Program-made: the position numbers and the translations under genes
Assembly: GCA_963930655.1 (NCBI GenBank)
Contig: OZ005606.1
Span: 23,786,001-23,850,000 of the forward strand
Length of the DNA stretch: 64,000 bases
Source: Myrica gale
Taxonomy: Eukaryota > Streptophyta > Magnoliopsida > Fagales > Myricaceae
Direction of reading: 5' to 3'
Notes under the pieces: generated by a model
The model's input: only the letters and a program-made list of their open reading frames with translations
Databases searched by the model: none
Told to the model about the DNA's origin: nothing
Part shown: positions 1 to 13,111 of the stretch, piece after piece
Layout of the letters: every line of letters begins with the position of its first letter
Position numbering within the stretch: position 1 is the first letter of the stretch

Positions 1-1046
1 AGTAATTAAAAATATCTAGAGATAATATCATGAGCACTTTATATCAAAGTCGAAGCCTTAACAGTGTCGTGACCTGCCTCTGATCAGTACTGGCTGGCCT
101 GACACAAACATCCATTCCTGTGTGATCGTGTCCCAATTACTCATAACAAGCTATACGCTTTACCCCATCTAGAACAACCGAACTTTGACCGCACGATTCG
201 TTCAGTACTTTGTCAAACTATGAACAGGAGCTGTCTCCAAAGAAATATTCATCGTGCAGAACCCACTTATCTATATTTTACAATACACTAAAACGAAAGA
301 CCTAACTTGCCTGGTCATGTTGAACCTTGAAGGTCCCCGTACTTCAATGTAGGACTGGGGCCACGTACTATATACATATATATATATATATACACGAGTA
401 GATCGCGGCTTTTGCATTTTTTTTTCTTTTGAAAGCTTTATGAAAATGCTCCACATTGCACGATGCAGATAGTACGTATGACCTTTAAGATGTCTTTAGG
501 CGAAGGCCATTTTCACTTTCCTATTTCTTAACTTCTTCATGTTGACGTGCGAAAAATGATTGGAATATTTTGCATGGATTGCTTGCTGTTACGTGCAAGG
601 CTTCCCTTGTCTAGTCCTATAGCAATGTTGTATCGATCGCAAAGGAAAAGTAGCTCCTCGATCACTTTCGGATTCGAATTATTGTTATCAGTCTTAAAGA
701 TATTAACAAAGTTCGGCTTCCTATATACTTTTGAAATATCGCTCTTGCTTTATAGCAAGAAGACGTATTTAGATCACTTTATTTCCCAAAACTCTATACG
801 GCCAGTTTATTGCATGCAATATATCCTTCTTTAGAATTCCAATTAGGATACTCAGCCATCGATCGCTTTTGTCAAATGATCTACTCATCTAAAGTACTAT
901 GCTTTATTGAGTGCAGCATATCTACTCCTCTACTTTTCAAAGTACTACTTTTAGGTTTATGTATACTAACTTATAATAACAAAAGGAAAGTTATATATAT
1001 ATATGGTTTATTAATTTATAGTATATTCCATAAAGGGATAAGTACG

Positions 1047-1483
1047 TTTTTCACCCATCAACTATAGACACTAAACTACTCGCTTTGACACATTGCACTG
1101 ATCTATAACTATCAATCTTAGACATTTTGCAAAATTTGCCAAATTTTTTGATTAAAATGATGATAATACCCTTGACCCACTCTGCGTATGTTGAGCATAT
1201 TGTTGTCAATTCATTAAGCCGGCTATTGGAGGTATTATTGTCAAACAGATGATGCAAAATATCTAAAATTAGTAGTTGAAGGTGCAATATTGTATCAAAG
1301 TGGATATAATTTATGGTGAAAATTAAGTGTCTAAAATTAGTAGTCGAAAAGTACAATGTGTCAAAATGGATATAGTTTATGGTGCAAATTAAGTGTAATA
1401 TTGGTGGGGGGTGCAATGGGTCGAAGCTTATAGTTTAGAATGTAATGTGTCAAATTCTTTATATATAGTTGATGAGTGAAAAA
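1047..1483. mobile_element. MITE-like element with inverted ends
   Basis: The left end (TTTTTCACCCATCAACTATA, about 1047) is matched in inverted orientation by the right end (…TAGTTGATGAGTGAAAAA, about 1483). Inside lie two direct copies of a ~68-bp unit starting at about 1263 and 1331. No clear target-site duplication was found, so the superfamily is not assigned. Confidence 0.55.
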
Positions 1484-4400
1484 TGTTATCTTTTCTATAA
1501 ACATGTGGTGCTTTAGTTCAGCTGAAGCTGGCTCACCTTGTCCTGTTTTTAATGGTGAAAACCCCAGTCAAGAGGTCAGGTGAAATTCCAAAAAGTACCT
1601 ATGAATGAAAATGAAGCATAATGAAAAAGTACGTACGTATAATTCATAATAAAAGAAAAGGGAAGACTAGAAGATCTCATATAAAGCTCTTCTGTCTCAT
1701 CGAACATGCACGCATGTCGGACGAGATTGATCAAAAGTTGTAAAGCAAACTAATTACCACTTAGCTCACACAAGTCACCACCAAAAGTGATCGTTGTTGA
1801 TATATTAGACCAAGTACTGCTTTTTCTGCAACACTTAAATATCTCTTACCTTCCATTTGACAATGTCCACCACAACAAATTAAGAGGTGGCCGGAAAGGG
1901 ACGTCCCTCGATCGACCAATTACCCTGGCCTCCGTCCATTCAAAGTTTTTTGAATGTTCTTATCATTGCTTTAATTTGGGCAATCAACATCATTGTTCTC
2001 CTGAGTCCTGATCAATTCTTTTGGTGGAATTTGCATGCCCCTTCAGCTTTTACTTGAAAGCGAAAATACGTACATGAGAAACTTTGAATCTGAAACCGCA
2101 ACTTTACAACGCAAATAAGATTATAGACCACATCTCTGTGGCTGGAATAGCTCAAGGAATCATTAAATCTGAGTATCTATTTTGGTTTTGCTTGCCCGAT
2201 GAAATTGTGAAAGGGTATTGGTCAGATGCAGTCGCTTACTTGCCCAAGTTGATTTCTGTTTTCCCAAAGGGATAAATATCTTATATCTAAAGGGAACAAA
2301 GTTTTCTTCCAAATTAACCACTCTGGAGGAATATCCTGCATACTGTTTGGTGGAGATTTGATCTATTCAGTTTTTCTCAGTTCTTTTGTCAGGAAGATGT
2401 CTGGAGTAGTCTGTGCGAGAGACCATTTACATTTTTTGTCATCATAGATCTTATGAAATTTTGAAGGAAGACCACCAAATCAAGATAAAGTTGAAAGAGT
2501 TTATTGTACGTATTAGATCAAAAGAATGTACAGAGGGTGGCAGAAGATCACCAACTAATTATTCCCAACAGTTTAAGTTCATGATATATAACATATGCAG
2601 TAACCCAACAGTAGAACTCAAACAGAGAAGGCATATTAAGCAAATACTCCAGCAACTACTCTAGACAAGAAGGACCAACCAGCTACCGTCAACAACTAGC
2701 AAATACCCTACGCAACAACAACCAGCAAGTGCACGCGCGACTAGATCGAGCACTATCGGCAGAAACAACCTATTATCTTATAATTGAGTATTGGCTTAAT
2801 TTTGTGTCAACGATCAATCAAATTGAGTTGTATTGTGTCTCTTCACGAGAATGAGTCTAAGTCATGTTCACGTGGATGAACATAAGGATTTTCTCGAATT
2901 CTAATGAAATTGCATTACTAAATAAGGATAAACACTTAAAATTATGATGGAATTACTCATGACAAGGATAAACACTCATGATACTCGAGACTAGTTCAAA
3001 AATCTTGATAAATATTATCTTCTCGAATTATGATGAAATTGTATCACTGAATAATAAAGATAAGAAGATAAATATGATTTTCACAAGTCCTGATAGAACC
3101 ATATCATTTTAAGATCTTTAAATACTTGTGATACTCGAGATCTAGAGTGGAAAGGTATTACAATATTTTCTATCTGCCTGTTGTCAAAGAAAGCGCCTTG
3201 TAAGTCGAACGTTAATTTCATGTGCACGAATTCACTAAACACGTGCGAAACATATTTAATTTCGTGGGAACTTCCTTATCAGTAAACACCGGAAACATAT
3301 TTTCGTGGGAACTTTCTTGAAAGCCAAATATGTTTTGCCTTCTGAACACCGGTAACTTCCACCCAAGTAATGAGCAATTAATTCTCTATAAACTCGTATT
3401 ATTTACTCTTTCATCCAAACTAGACGTCCTTGTCGAGCTCCTACACGCAGGAGATAGCTAGCATGGCGTAAGAGTTGTTCCAGCTCGCGTTCCACATTTT
3501 CGGGCGGTGACTTTAATACTATATATATATATCGATCTGTCAAGACTAGGACTCCGCTTGACAAGAAATTGTGAGTTGGCCATTTTTTTTTACTCTCAAC
3601 TTTTCGAAACATCAGCCAGATATTAATCCCAGTTTAGAGTTACTGTTTTACTATTGGCAGAAGCAAAGTCCGACCAGAAATTGGCTGAGTTAATGGGCTT
3701 TGTCTAGGTCAAGTACTCCATGATTTCTCCTTAGGCCCAGTGTTCCTAATTGCCTTTAACCCTCTCCATGCATGCATGACACCGTCGCAACTCTGGGATT
3801 TGTACGCACTTCTATCCGATCAGGAATTCCATGCACCTGGGAAGGATTATGAGATTTTTCTTGTTCTTTTCCTTTCTTTACCCCCAAACCCCCATAACGG
3901 GTCTGTTTATCCTTGGTAGCGGAAGTAAATTAAGTTTCCTGATCAGCCTAAAACAGAACAAAAAACGCTGGTCATATGCTATGATGCAAAGAGACATGCA
4001 TGCATGTTTAATTTTCAGCCACTTCCTCTGATATTTTCACAGATCGATTTACACACATATATATAATCTAGCTGTTAGCAATTATTAGTAACATAGAAGA
4101 ATTAAAACGATGCAAGAAGATAAGAATTATTAGTATATATATATATATGTTTAAATCATTTGTGCTAATTAAGCACCTTCCGGTCATAATTAGCAATAAC
4201 TGAAAAGAAATTGTATTGGTGTGCATATGCATGCACATTGTTTTTGTGAGTGATTTCTGTACATAATGCTGCTGTCTAGAGGCTAGCTCAATGGATAAAT
4301 ATATGGCAGCTGCTAGGGATCGATCGACCACATTTTTGGTGTGGGTTTTCTTATATATGTTTATCTCTAATTGCCAGTCATACTTTTCTTCCCTCTCATA

Positions 4401-4679
4401 TATAGTGGGACGGTATTCTCACTATCTTTGAACCGACACCCCGACTCATGCAGCTCCATTCAAGGAATTGCTGACGATTGCAGTCTTCCAATTTTCTGAT
4501 TGCGTGTCAAATGTAGTCCCGATTGATTTTAACCATTTTCGTCTCTTCTATTTGGATTCTAAACACTTCAGAACAGGGGAAAAAACAATTTTTCGTATGA
4601 GATAATATCATTAATTAAATACAAAGATACTACATAAGAAGACACTGAGGAACCCCAAACAGACACTCCATACGTATAA

Positions 4680-4874
4680 GAGTTCAGATTCTATCCGAAC
4701 TCCATCAGTTCGACCGTCCGATTGGACGGTCGGAATTGGCCAACCAGCAGACCAAGGCACGGGACCCACGCCCCTCCCTTGGTCGGCCATCCAGACCGTT
4801 GGTCTATTGGTTGGCCAATTCTGACCGTCCAGTCGGACGGTCGGACTGAACGGAGTTCGGATGAATCCGAACTC
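4680..4874. mobile_element. MULE-type MITE, 195 bp
   Basis: Long inverted repeats (GAGTTCAGATTC… and …GAATCCGAACTC, continuing through a CCGTCCGA/TCGGACGG-rich arm) make this nearly a complete foldback. It is flanked by TACGTATAA (4671-4679) and TATGTATAA (4875-4883), a 9-bp duplication with one mismatch. A 9-bp target duplication is typical of Mutator-like elements. No coding capacity. Confidence 0.7.
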
Positions 4875-7800
4875 TATGTATAACTAGCTATTACAGTGCA
4901 CGAAGAAAAAACGCAAAATGGAGGCAACAAATTAGTCTGGTCCCATATGTTCTTGACCATATAGTGGACAAGGAAAGGACCCCCAAAAAGGCGGTATATA
5001 TATATGAGGCAATTCAACAAGAGACTGTCATAGTTTGTCTGTTATATATGCGCGCAGATGGAACCCACTGCAAATCATGCACTGTGGTTGCGTGTTTTGA
5101 GGAGATCCACGAAGACCTCCAGTACTTTAGCGTCTGAAAGATGCCTACTTTGAATAAATGATAAGCACGTTAATAGAGGCTAGCTTCAGTGTGGGAGTTA
5201 GAAGGTTGTCTACTTTGTGATCAATGAGAAATTATATCTATATTGAGTTTATTAGGGTTTCATTTTTTGGGTCTAATTGCAAGGAATTGGTGGGTATATA
5301 TACCGGAATATTCGCCGAAGTTTGAGTAATTTGGACGATCTTTTGTTGGAGATGAACTCTCCCCCTATCTAGCTATTCTTTTTGCTGTCCAAGTATGACT
5401 AAACCATTCCTGATGTAAATAGAACAAAGACTTAAGAGCTTTCATTTTTTTTATTCAACTAATGGGAACTAGCTAGAGGGGGTGTCACCGTACTGATCCG
5501 TGATGGTTTTTAAAACGATTTTCAGAAGTTATAGTCACCTCTAGTGGGTGGGTGACCTCTGCTAGCTAGTCAATTTCCCATAATCACGAGTACTGTCATC
5601 ATGTAGGGTGGCACAGGAATTAAGTGCTCTGTTATATAATTGTTTGACGTGAAAAAAACGACAACCACAAATTGCCATATGATACAGTACTGGCTCGTTA
5701 TAATAGGTTAAAACATAGTATACCATAAGATCCAGTTTATGGTATTGTCAGCTCGGAGATCATGTCATGTAAATTCCATGGTCATGGCCTTGTTAATGAG
5801 GCATGTGACCATATATCTGTTTTCACCATATATCAGAGATTCTGATTAAGCAAGAAGAATATAATTAAGTTGGCTTAGGTGCAACACCCATTATTAATAT
5901 TCAATGCACGCCATGCATGCAAATTAGGGAGGATTAAGAGTTTTGCATGATTAGCTTTCGATCGAGATGTTTATATGTTTTAATGTTGTTCTTCATGATG
6001 TCATTTTCTGGATTAATTTGGGGCTAAAACCAATATCCTTCATGGTTAATTTTGAGCCCTCTTTTGAAAATAAATGACTGCAAAAATCATCATCAGGTAT
6101 ATATGTATGTATATATATATATTTGAAGACATACATGTTCGATCCAAGGTAGCTTTTAGTGCTATATATATATATAGCTCTGCTTTTTCCATAGGTAGGG
6201 AAAGGATTATATTTAATTACTTCTTCTCCAACTTAACTAAGCAGTAGTACTGTTTTGGGTATAGTGATGTAGCGGTATATTATATCCCTGTGCTTCGAAG
6301 ATTCTTACAATTTCCTTTTTTGTTTCTCTCCTTGTATATATGGTAAAGGTTTCGTGGCGGCTAATTAGTGATCTACTGAATTCTACTGGCTACTGCCATC
6401 TGCCCTCAGTATCTATCAAATACAAACCCCAAGTACTTTAAGCTCAATACATTATGGCCCCCAGGCATACACTTTGATGTGTTGGCATGCATTTAAACAA
6501 GAAAATCTCGTGTTTTTAATTTCCTTATTTTATGTGAGCGATAATTCTAGACCACATCTCTCCATTGCGTACATACAACGAACTACAACTGGTTTCTTTT
6601 TGGCTCTCCTTACCTACTAGCCGTTCGACGACGTCGATCTGTCTCTAGTGCATCCCATTCTTTGAGGTGGGATTCCACCCAATTGATTTCTCGTTGGAAT
6701 CCAAACATGAAAGCACCAACTTTAATTCTCCGGAACTTTGTCTCCCAATTATGTGTTCGTGCTCATCCGGAAGATACTAGCTGTTGGTGAAAATCTCTCA
6801 AAGTCAATACCCTCCATTGTAAAATATACATGATGATCAGTTGGGGGTCGACACTTCAACTCTATTTTCTAATATTCGTACGTACTAGGAAATATTTATA
6901 CTAATGATAACAACGTGGTGTAATTACTTTAATCTACATGACCTATCTACACACTGATGTTGTAATTTAATCTCTATAGGCAAGGTATCTTCCGATACTG
7001 GAACAACGTCTCAAGTGCTAACATGTGTACGTAGTATTAGATTCCTAAGATAATGTCGTATATATGATCAGATTGGTCGCACAAATAGATAAATAAAACG
7101 AAGACTTTTTCATTAAGATGCTTGATGACTTAATTTTATATACATATATCGATCATGATCACATAATGATCATGTGTATCGAATAGCATAATTAATGAAC
7201 CAAGCAATTAGCCAAATTTATGAACAAAAAGAACGTCTACATATGCGTGGGACACAAAAATAATTTAGATCATCATGATCATCGTTCCAAATTATAGCAA
7301 TTGGAAATAACTACGGAAAATTATGAGTAAATATATATTTTATAAGAGTAGCTATAGCTCATGCATATATATGCACAAGTCAAAATATTGCTTGGTTAAT
7401 TAATTTAGAGCTGGGATATTCATTTAGGCTCCTGGTAGTTGCTAATTGATCAAAGTCGTCAGCATATATATATATATGACAGACTAGACAGTTGATCTGA
7501 TCATGTTTTTTAGATGGCTGAGACACTATGAAGTTGAAGCAGAACTTAAGTTCTAAGTTCTTTTTTTTTATGAGTATGCTTGGAAAATTACTCGCCACAT
7601 CATCGGCACTAGCTTTGCCTAATTGAGGTCAAATTATACAAACAGTTGATTATAGTAAATCCACAATGAGCGAGTTTCAATCAAACCATCTTTTGGTAAT
7701 GGTGATTATGGTGTACTCCACTCTTCGTAGCACCTACTCTCGGAAACATCAGACAACCCCACATGCGTCACGATAGAGCACTAAACCAAATTTCTATTTG

Positions 7801-8128
7801 GTGGTCAATGAATCAAATCCCCACTTTGAATAAAAAAGAAAAAGAAGTAAAAGGAAAAAGCATTATAATCATAAAGCTAGCTCCACGTAAACTTATTGCT
7901 TGATTTCATCGATCCTATTAGTTAACCTAGTAATGATTCTATTTGCTTGGAATTTCGTGGTTTAATTTGTACCCGAAGGAAGGGAAAAAAAAACTAAACC
8001 GAAAGAAAAGAAAAAGGATTTTGGTTAATGGATAAGGGAATCTAACGAAGAGTGAGAAGGAAATGTCTTGGACATGTGCTGGAGTACTTGTGCATAATGG
8101 GTTCTCTTTATTTCCTGCTTTCCTTGGC

Positions 8129-8135
8129 TATAAGA
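8129..8135 (+). promoter_or_regulatory. Possible TATA box of the WAT1-related gene
   Basis: A TATAAGA motif lies about 105 bp upstream of the start codon at 8234, a plausible spacing for a core promoter with a ~70-nt leader. Assigned on sequence and position only; the transcription start is unknown. Confidence 0.35.
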
Positions 8136-8233
8136 AGGCCCTTTCTCATTTCGTTGCTGGGCAGACTTAGAGAAGCAATTGACTTTGAGCTGAGAGAGCT
8201 TGTATTTCTGATATAGATCAGATAGGAGACCAA

Positions 8234-11073
8234 ATGGCAGGTCCGATGTCTTGCCAAGCGCTTAACAAGGTGAAACCTTACTTGGGTATGGTCTCCTTGC
8301 AGTTTGGGTACGCAGGAATGTACATAATCTCTATGGTGTCTTTGAAGCGAGGCATGAGTCACTACATACTTGCAGTCTACCGTCATGTTGTTGCCACGCT
8401 CGTGATCGCCCCCTTTGCAATTGTACTCGAAAGGTTTCTCTGATCTCTGTCCCTCACACGCGTCCATATATGTTGCTGATTGCTATATAGACTCATAATA
8501 GAACTAGATATACCATTCTTCTTTGATGAATCAATATATAACCAATGTTATTCGTTCTACAGGAAAATAAGACCAAAGATGACACTGCCGATCTTCCTGA
8601 GGATTGTTGCGCTTGGAATCTTGGAGTAATACTCTAAATAGATAACCTTCCATACGTATATCCATTAGTGCTTCCACATGCATGCGTGCAGACTGCAGAT
8701 CATGCACACACGGTCACAGACACACACCGATAGATACATACATTTATATGTACGTTTTGTGCTAACTTGTCTTGCTATATATATACTTTTGGTATCTGTA
8801 ATGGTACGTAGATACTTTTTGGCCAAGTGATCGTAGGTGTGTATATTCTTAGGCATGCATAAAACACCACTGTCGCTTTTTGGGAACACGAATGGAGATG
8901 ATGTGCCAGGACCTCTACCTGTCAGTGTTTATATTCTCTTGGGCGCTAGAACAGCCCTTTATCGTTTACTTTAGGGAGTGCCGACCGAGGGAGAATGTGC
9001 ATGTGGCGAAAAGGGGGATCTAAGCTGTTTATCTTCAGTTAGATTCCCCCCCCCCCTTGCCCCGTATATATTCTTTCATTCATATTGGGATTCTGCCATT
9101 TGATAGACATGGAATCACTTGAGAATCTTGTGCATGCCCTGATGCAGCGCCATCTAAATAAAAAGACTGATCTGATAGAAATCTAATCCAGCTCTCAACA
9201 TAGTGTAATTTCCACCATTCCATGGGTTTGATAATTGATTATTTAGCTTAGTTTGAAATTGGAAATTAATTAGAAGCTTTCATGATTTTTTGTCTTTTTT
9301 GTTTTGCTATATTTAGCCAGAAGAAAAAAAATTAGGCTGTAAAAGTACATGCATGCATGTGAGCTGACCTTATATTGATACTGTACTGGTGGATTGGTGA
9401 TTTACCAGGCCGGTGCTTGATCAGAACCTGTATTATGTGGGAATGAAGTCCACCTCAGCAACATTTTCATCTGCATTTGTCAATATGCTCCCGGCCATTA
9501 CCTTCGTAATGGCAATCATCTTCAGGTACAAGTTTCAAGTTATGTCATCATTCACTAGTGCAAATGAAAACAAAAAGTCTGTAGCTAGCGTTAGAAGCCA
9601 GCAATGGGGGCCACAAAACCCTATACCGTTTCTAGTAGTGGCCCAGAAGGTCAGTGCGTTAATCATCATTTTTCCAATCACTGATGATCTAATAAAATAA
9701 CATAATGTCCTGCTTAAACCCTAGGGAGAAAAATAAAAGGTGTATCATGAGGTGTTTCACTTTCCCTGGGATATATATTCATGCAGAAATTTTGATATGA
9801 CGTATATGGTGTAACTGCAAGATGCAAGATTAACCGGTTCCAAACATTAATTGGGGGGAGGATGAACTTTACTATATATGCAATCATTGCGGAGGATCTG
9901 ATCTTGGAAAACATCGATTTATGTCAGTTTCTACAGATTCAGTGCATATAATTACTTACGTGCTCATTCATATCATTGATCAGGTTAGAGACAGTCAACT
10001 TTAAGAAGTTACATAGTTCAGCAAAGGTCGTGGGGACATTAATCACGGTGATAGGAGCAATGGTGATGACCTTGTACAAAGGTCCCATCATCGATATCAT
10101 TAGGGGGGGAGGGCAAAACCACCATAAAACCAGTAGTGATCAGTCCTCGGATCAGCACTGGGTCACCGGCACATTGATGCTCCTGGGCAGTATCTGTAGC
10201 TGGGCTGGTTTCTTTATATTGCAAGTGAGTAAGACAAACCTTTCTCCACTTTCTAATCATGATTCTCTAAACCTACAGACCATCTGAATTGTGGTAATTA
10301 TAACGTGTGGTTCAGTCATTTACGTTGAAGATGTACCCCGCTGAGCTATCTCTTTCAGCTTGGGTTTGTTTCATGGGGGTAGTGGAAGGTTCAATCGTGT
10401 CACTTGTGATGGAACGCGACCTTAGTGTTTGGGTTATTGGCTGGGATTCGAGGCTCCTTGCTGCTGTTTACTCTGTAAGTAGGATGTGATTTAGCTTAAC
10501 ATGAAGTGCGCGAGCCAAAATGGAGGATGAGAAAATATTCTTAACACTATCAAAAACTTTTGGCAGGGGATAGTTTGCTCTGGAATCGCATATTATGTAC
10601 AGGCCATTGTAATCAGGGAACGCGGCCCTGTGTTTGTGACGTCTTTCAGCCCACTGTGCATGATCATCGTTGCTGCGCTGGGCTCCATTATTTTAGCAGA
10701 GCAAATCCACCTTGGAAGGTATAATGCTGATCCTCATGACTTTTTTTCAACTCAAAGCAAGCCGAAAGACCCGGTGTTGCGACTCCCAGACATGAATAGT
10801 GAGTGTTTAGTGCAATGTCATCGATCTGTGCTGATTATTTATCTGTTCTTTCTATATTTCAGTATCATTGGAGCCATTCTCATAGTCTTCGGCCTCTACA
10901 CTTTCGTGTGGGCGAAAAGCAGAGAAACTCCAACCTCAAAATTAGCTGCACTAACCGATGAGAAAAGTGGAACCCAGGAATTGCCAATCACGGACAGCAC
11001 TAGATCAATCACAACCAGCACTGATTGCAAATACGGTACTGTAGCTGCCGGGGTGGCAAAGATTAATCCTTGA
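8234..11073 (+). CDS. WAT1-related (UMAMIT/EamA) transporter, SIAR1-like
   Basis: Seven exons give a 380-aa protein: 8234-8433, 8563-8625, 9409-9525, 9984-10224, 10316-10474, 10567-10718, 10863-11073. All junctions are GT-AG and in phase. The protein is a multi-pass membrane protein of the plant drug/metabolite transporter (nodulin MtN21, EamA) family, with about ten predicted hydrophobic segments in two EamA repeats. Typical features are the N-terminal KPYLGMVSLQFGYAGMY, the exon-3 stretch DQNLYYVGMKSTSATFSSA and the second-repeat GIAYYVQAIVIRERGPVF. Length is normal for the family. Characterised members export amino acids or auxin at the plasma membrane or tonoplast; the substrate here is inferred, not seen. 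By synteny the closest match is Arabidopsis At1g44800 (SIAR1/UMAMIT18). The start is the first ATG of the exon. The gene looks intact. Confidence 0.93.
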
Positions 11074-13111
11074 ACAGTCCCCCCCCCTCCCCAATCACTA
11101 GGTTTCTGCAATATTATAAACCAAATCTTTCTTTCTCCAAGTGGGACTGCTTTGAATATTTAAAGTCTCAACTTTTTGGCTGTTCGAAAGAGATATCGAT
11201 TGCAATGTCTGCAATGTGAGCTATATGAATAAGTGATCACTAGTTTATGTGTTGTCTACGTTGTTGTACACCTAGGATATCATATAGCATTATACACTTT
11301 CCTAACCTTTTTCTTCTACTTTTGCTACTTTCGTTTTTGGTTTTGTTCTGCTAGCTGGTACAATTTATATGCCTACCAAAAATACTAAAGGAATACGGGA
11401 TATGGGATATTTTGCATGCATATGAGGTTGTTCTATGAGTAAGATGCGCAGTAGTGCAATAAGGGTCAACTTCATTTTCTGAAACAAATTAACAAAAAAC
11501 CTAATTTGGTCGGAGGGATTTGCCAAAATGGGTTTGAGGGCATAGAATTTGATGCTTATTCCGAATGTCTCTTTTCTAATTGCATCTGCCATCGAAACTT
11601 TTCTAAAATGGTTCTTAATTGCAAATTAACCTGATACAAATATTAATGAGTGACATTACCAATATTTTCACCAGTTTTGGGAAGCTGCTCTTGAAAAGAG
11701 TGCCAATGCTCCAATATAAACTAATTTTAGGGCTTTGGGGCCCCTGCCCCCTTGGCTCCGTCTTGATAACCAAAATAGAAGTCACTTCAAATTTCTTGGT
11801 GCTGTTAAAGTGTTTGAGTGTTAAAATTTAGAGTCGTTAAAATTTTAGAATATAAAAGTTGGTAAAAAAGTGAAGATAGTCTATAAAAATTGGTGGAAAA
11901 TTAAAGAAGAATAAAATTTGAGTGAATATTATAATAGAAAAAATAATTTGACAGAAAGAAAGATTATTTTATAATTTTTTTATTAAACCCAAAATTTTGA
12001 TTGCGAAAGAGAAAAAAAATTGCAACTAAACCGACACGCCTCGAGTTCCTGTAATGATAGAATTCACGGTCAACCCAAATATATGTGTCGTCCAATCGTT
12101 GAGCGATCTCTGGACTCTGGTCGTTGGTCATGAGGCCTTTGAGCCCTGTTGTTATGTGTGGACCATGGATTCATTGCTATGTTTGTAATGGGCCTTGTAC
12201 AATGATGTTGGTAGCCGGCCCATTGGGTCTTACTTGTAGTGTTGTATTTTGTAAATTCCCCAGTTGGTTTACATATATCAAATGAAAACACAAACGCTAT
12301 GTTAATAAAAAGTGAATTTGACATTTTGGTCCTTGAGTTTATATCTCTTTGATAAATTGGTCTTTCACTTTCAAATTTTAAATTTTAGTCCTTGAATTTT
12401 CTTTGTTTGACGAGATGGTCATTCCGTCATTCTGTCATTCATATGCTTAAAGGCACATGAAGCGGTCAAACGGTATATGTGTTAAAAGTGAACGGTCAAC
12501 CTGTACATGAAGCGGTCGACCGATACCAATTTACTCGACCTCTTCATATAGCGGTCGACCGGTACAAATTTGTTGACGTGTCAGAGAGCTCCGTTAAGCA
12601 TATGAACGGCAGACTGACGGAATGATCATTTCGTCAAACAAAGAAAACTCAAGGACTAAAAATTTGAAATTTGAAAGTGAATGGCCCATTTCACAAAGGA
12701 GTATAAATTCAAGGACCAAAATGTCAATTTTCCTAATAAAAATTCAGAAGTGGCGTTGGGAAAAAAACAAACCAATGAACTATCGGACACGAAAAAAGCT
12801 TAGAAAAAAAAAAAAAAAGACATGAAAAACACCCCGCGACAATAGGTGAGAAACGCATAAAAAAAGTGGACAGAATCTTTCGTTCAGTGGTGGCGACAGG
12901 CGAGTTCCTAGTGGAAGCCCGACAAATCCCACGGCCTCAACAGTATTCAATCATGGCATATCCTCAGCAGCTGTTACACTATCTAAATACGTAGATTGTA
13001 TCTCCTCTTTCTCTGTTTTTTTTTCTAAACGTATCTCCTCTCTCTCTCGTTTCTCCATCGTCTATTCTTAAGTGGAGAGAGGAAACAAAGAACCAGAGGA
13101 GGAAGAGGAAG
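11074..13111. other. Intergenic region between transporter and cyclotransferase
   Basis: This holds the 3' flank of the transporter gene, an AT-rich segment around 11800-12010 that resembles the Harbinger-like MITEs elsewhere in the window, a 422-bp MULE-type MITE (12312-12733) and the promoter of the downstream cyclotransferase gene. A pyrimidine-rich CTCTCT stretch near 13000-13070 lies just before the start codon. No gene seen. Confidence 0.55.
12312..12733. mobile_element. MULE-type MITE, 422 bp
   Basis: Both ends carry TTGACATTTTGGTCC in inverted orientation, and the inverted repeats extend over ~130 bp. Perfect 9-bp target duplications TAATAAAAA sit at 12303-12311 and 12734-12742. The middle contains short CGGTCGACCGGTAC-like repeats. 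Non-coding; a Mutator-like non-autonomous element by duplication size. Confidence 0.8.

Larger units (their letters stand above)
1..8233. other. Intergenic region without a recognisable gene
   Basis: No open reading frame here has a recognisable domain, and the ORFs are short and AT-rich. The stretch holds TA microsatellites (for example near 368-393), a MITE-like inverted-repeat element at 1047-1483, a small MULE-type MITE at 4680-4874, and degenerate short direct repeats around 2880-3130. The last ~200 bp before 8234 are the likely promoter and leader of the transporter gene. I see nothing else I can name. Confidence 0.6.

Noticed and set aside
2084-2664. Short ORFs with protein-like composition (60-83 codons)
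   Set aside because: No family match, no supporting splice signals, and surrounding sequence is AT-rich intergenic.
9041-9062. Poly-C run as a regulatory or structural motif
   Set aside because: Simple homopolymer in an intron of the transporter gene; several similar runs in the window suggest ordinary low-complexity sequence.
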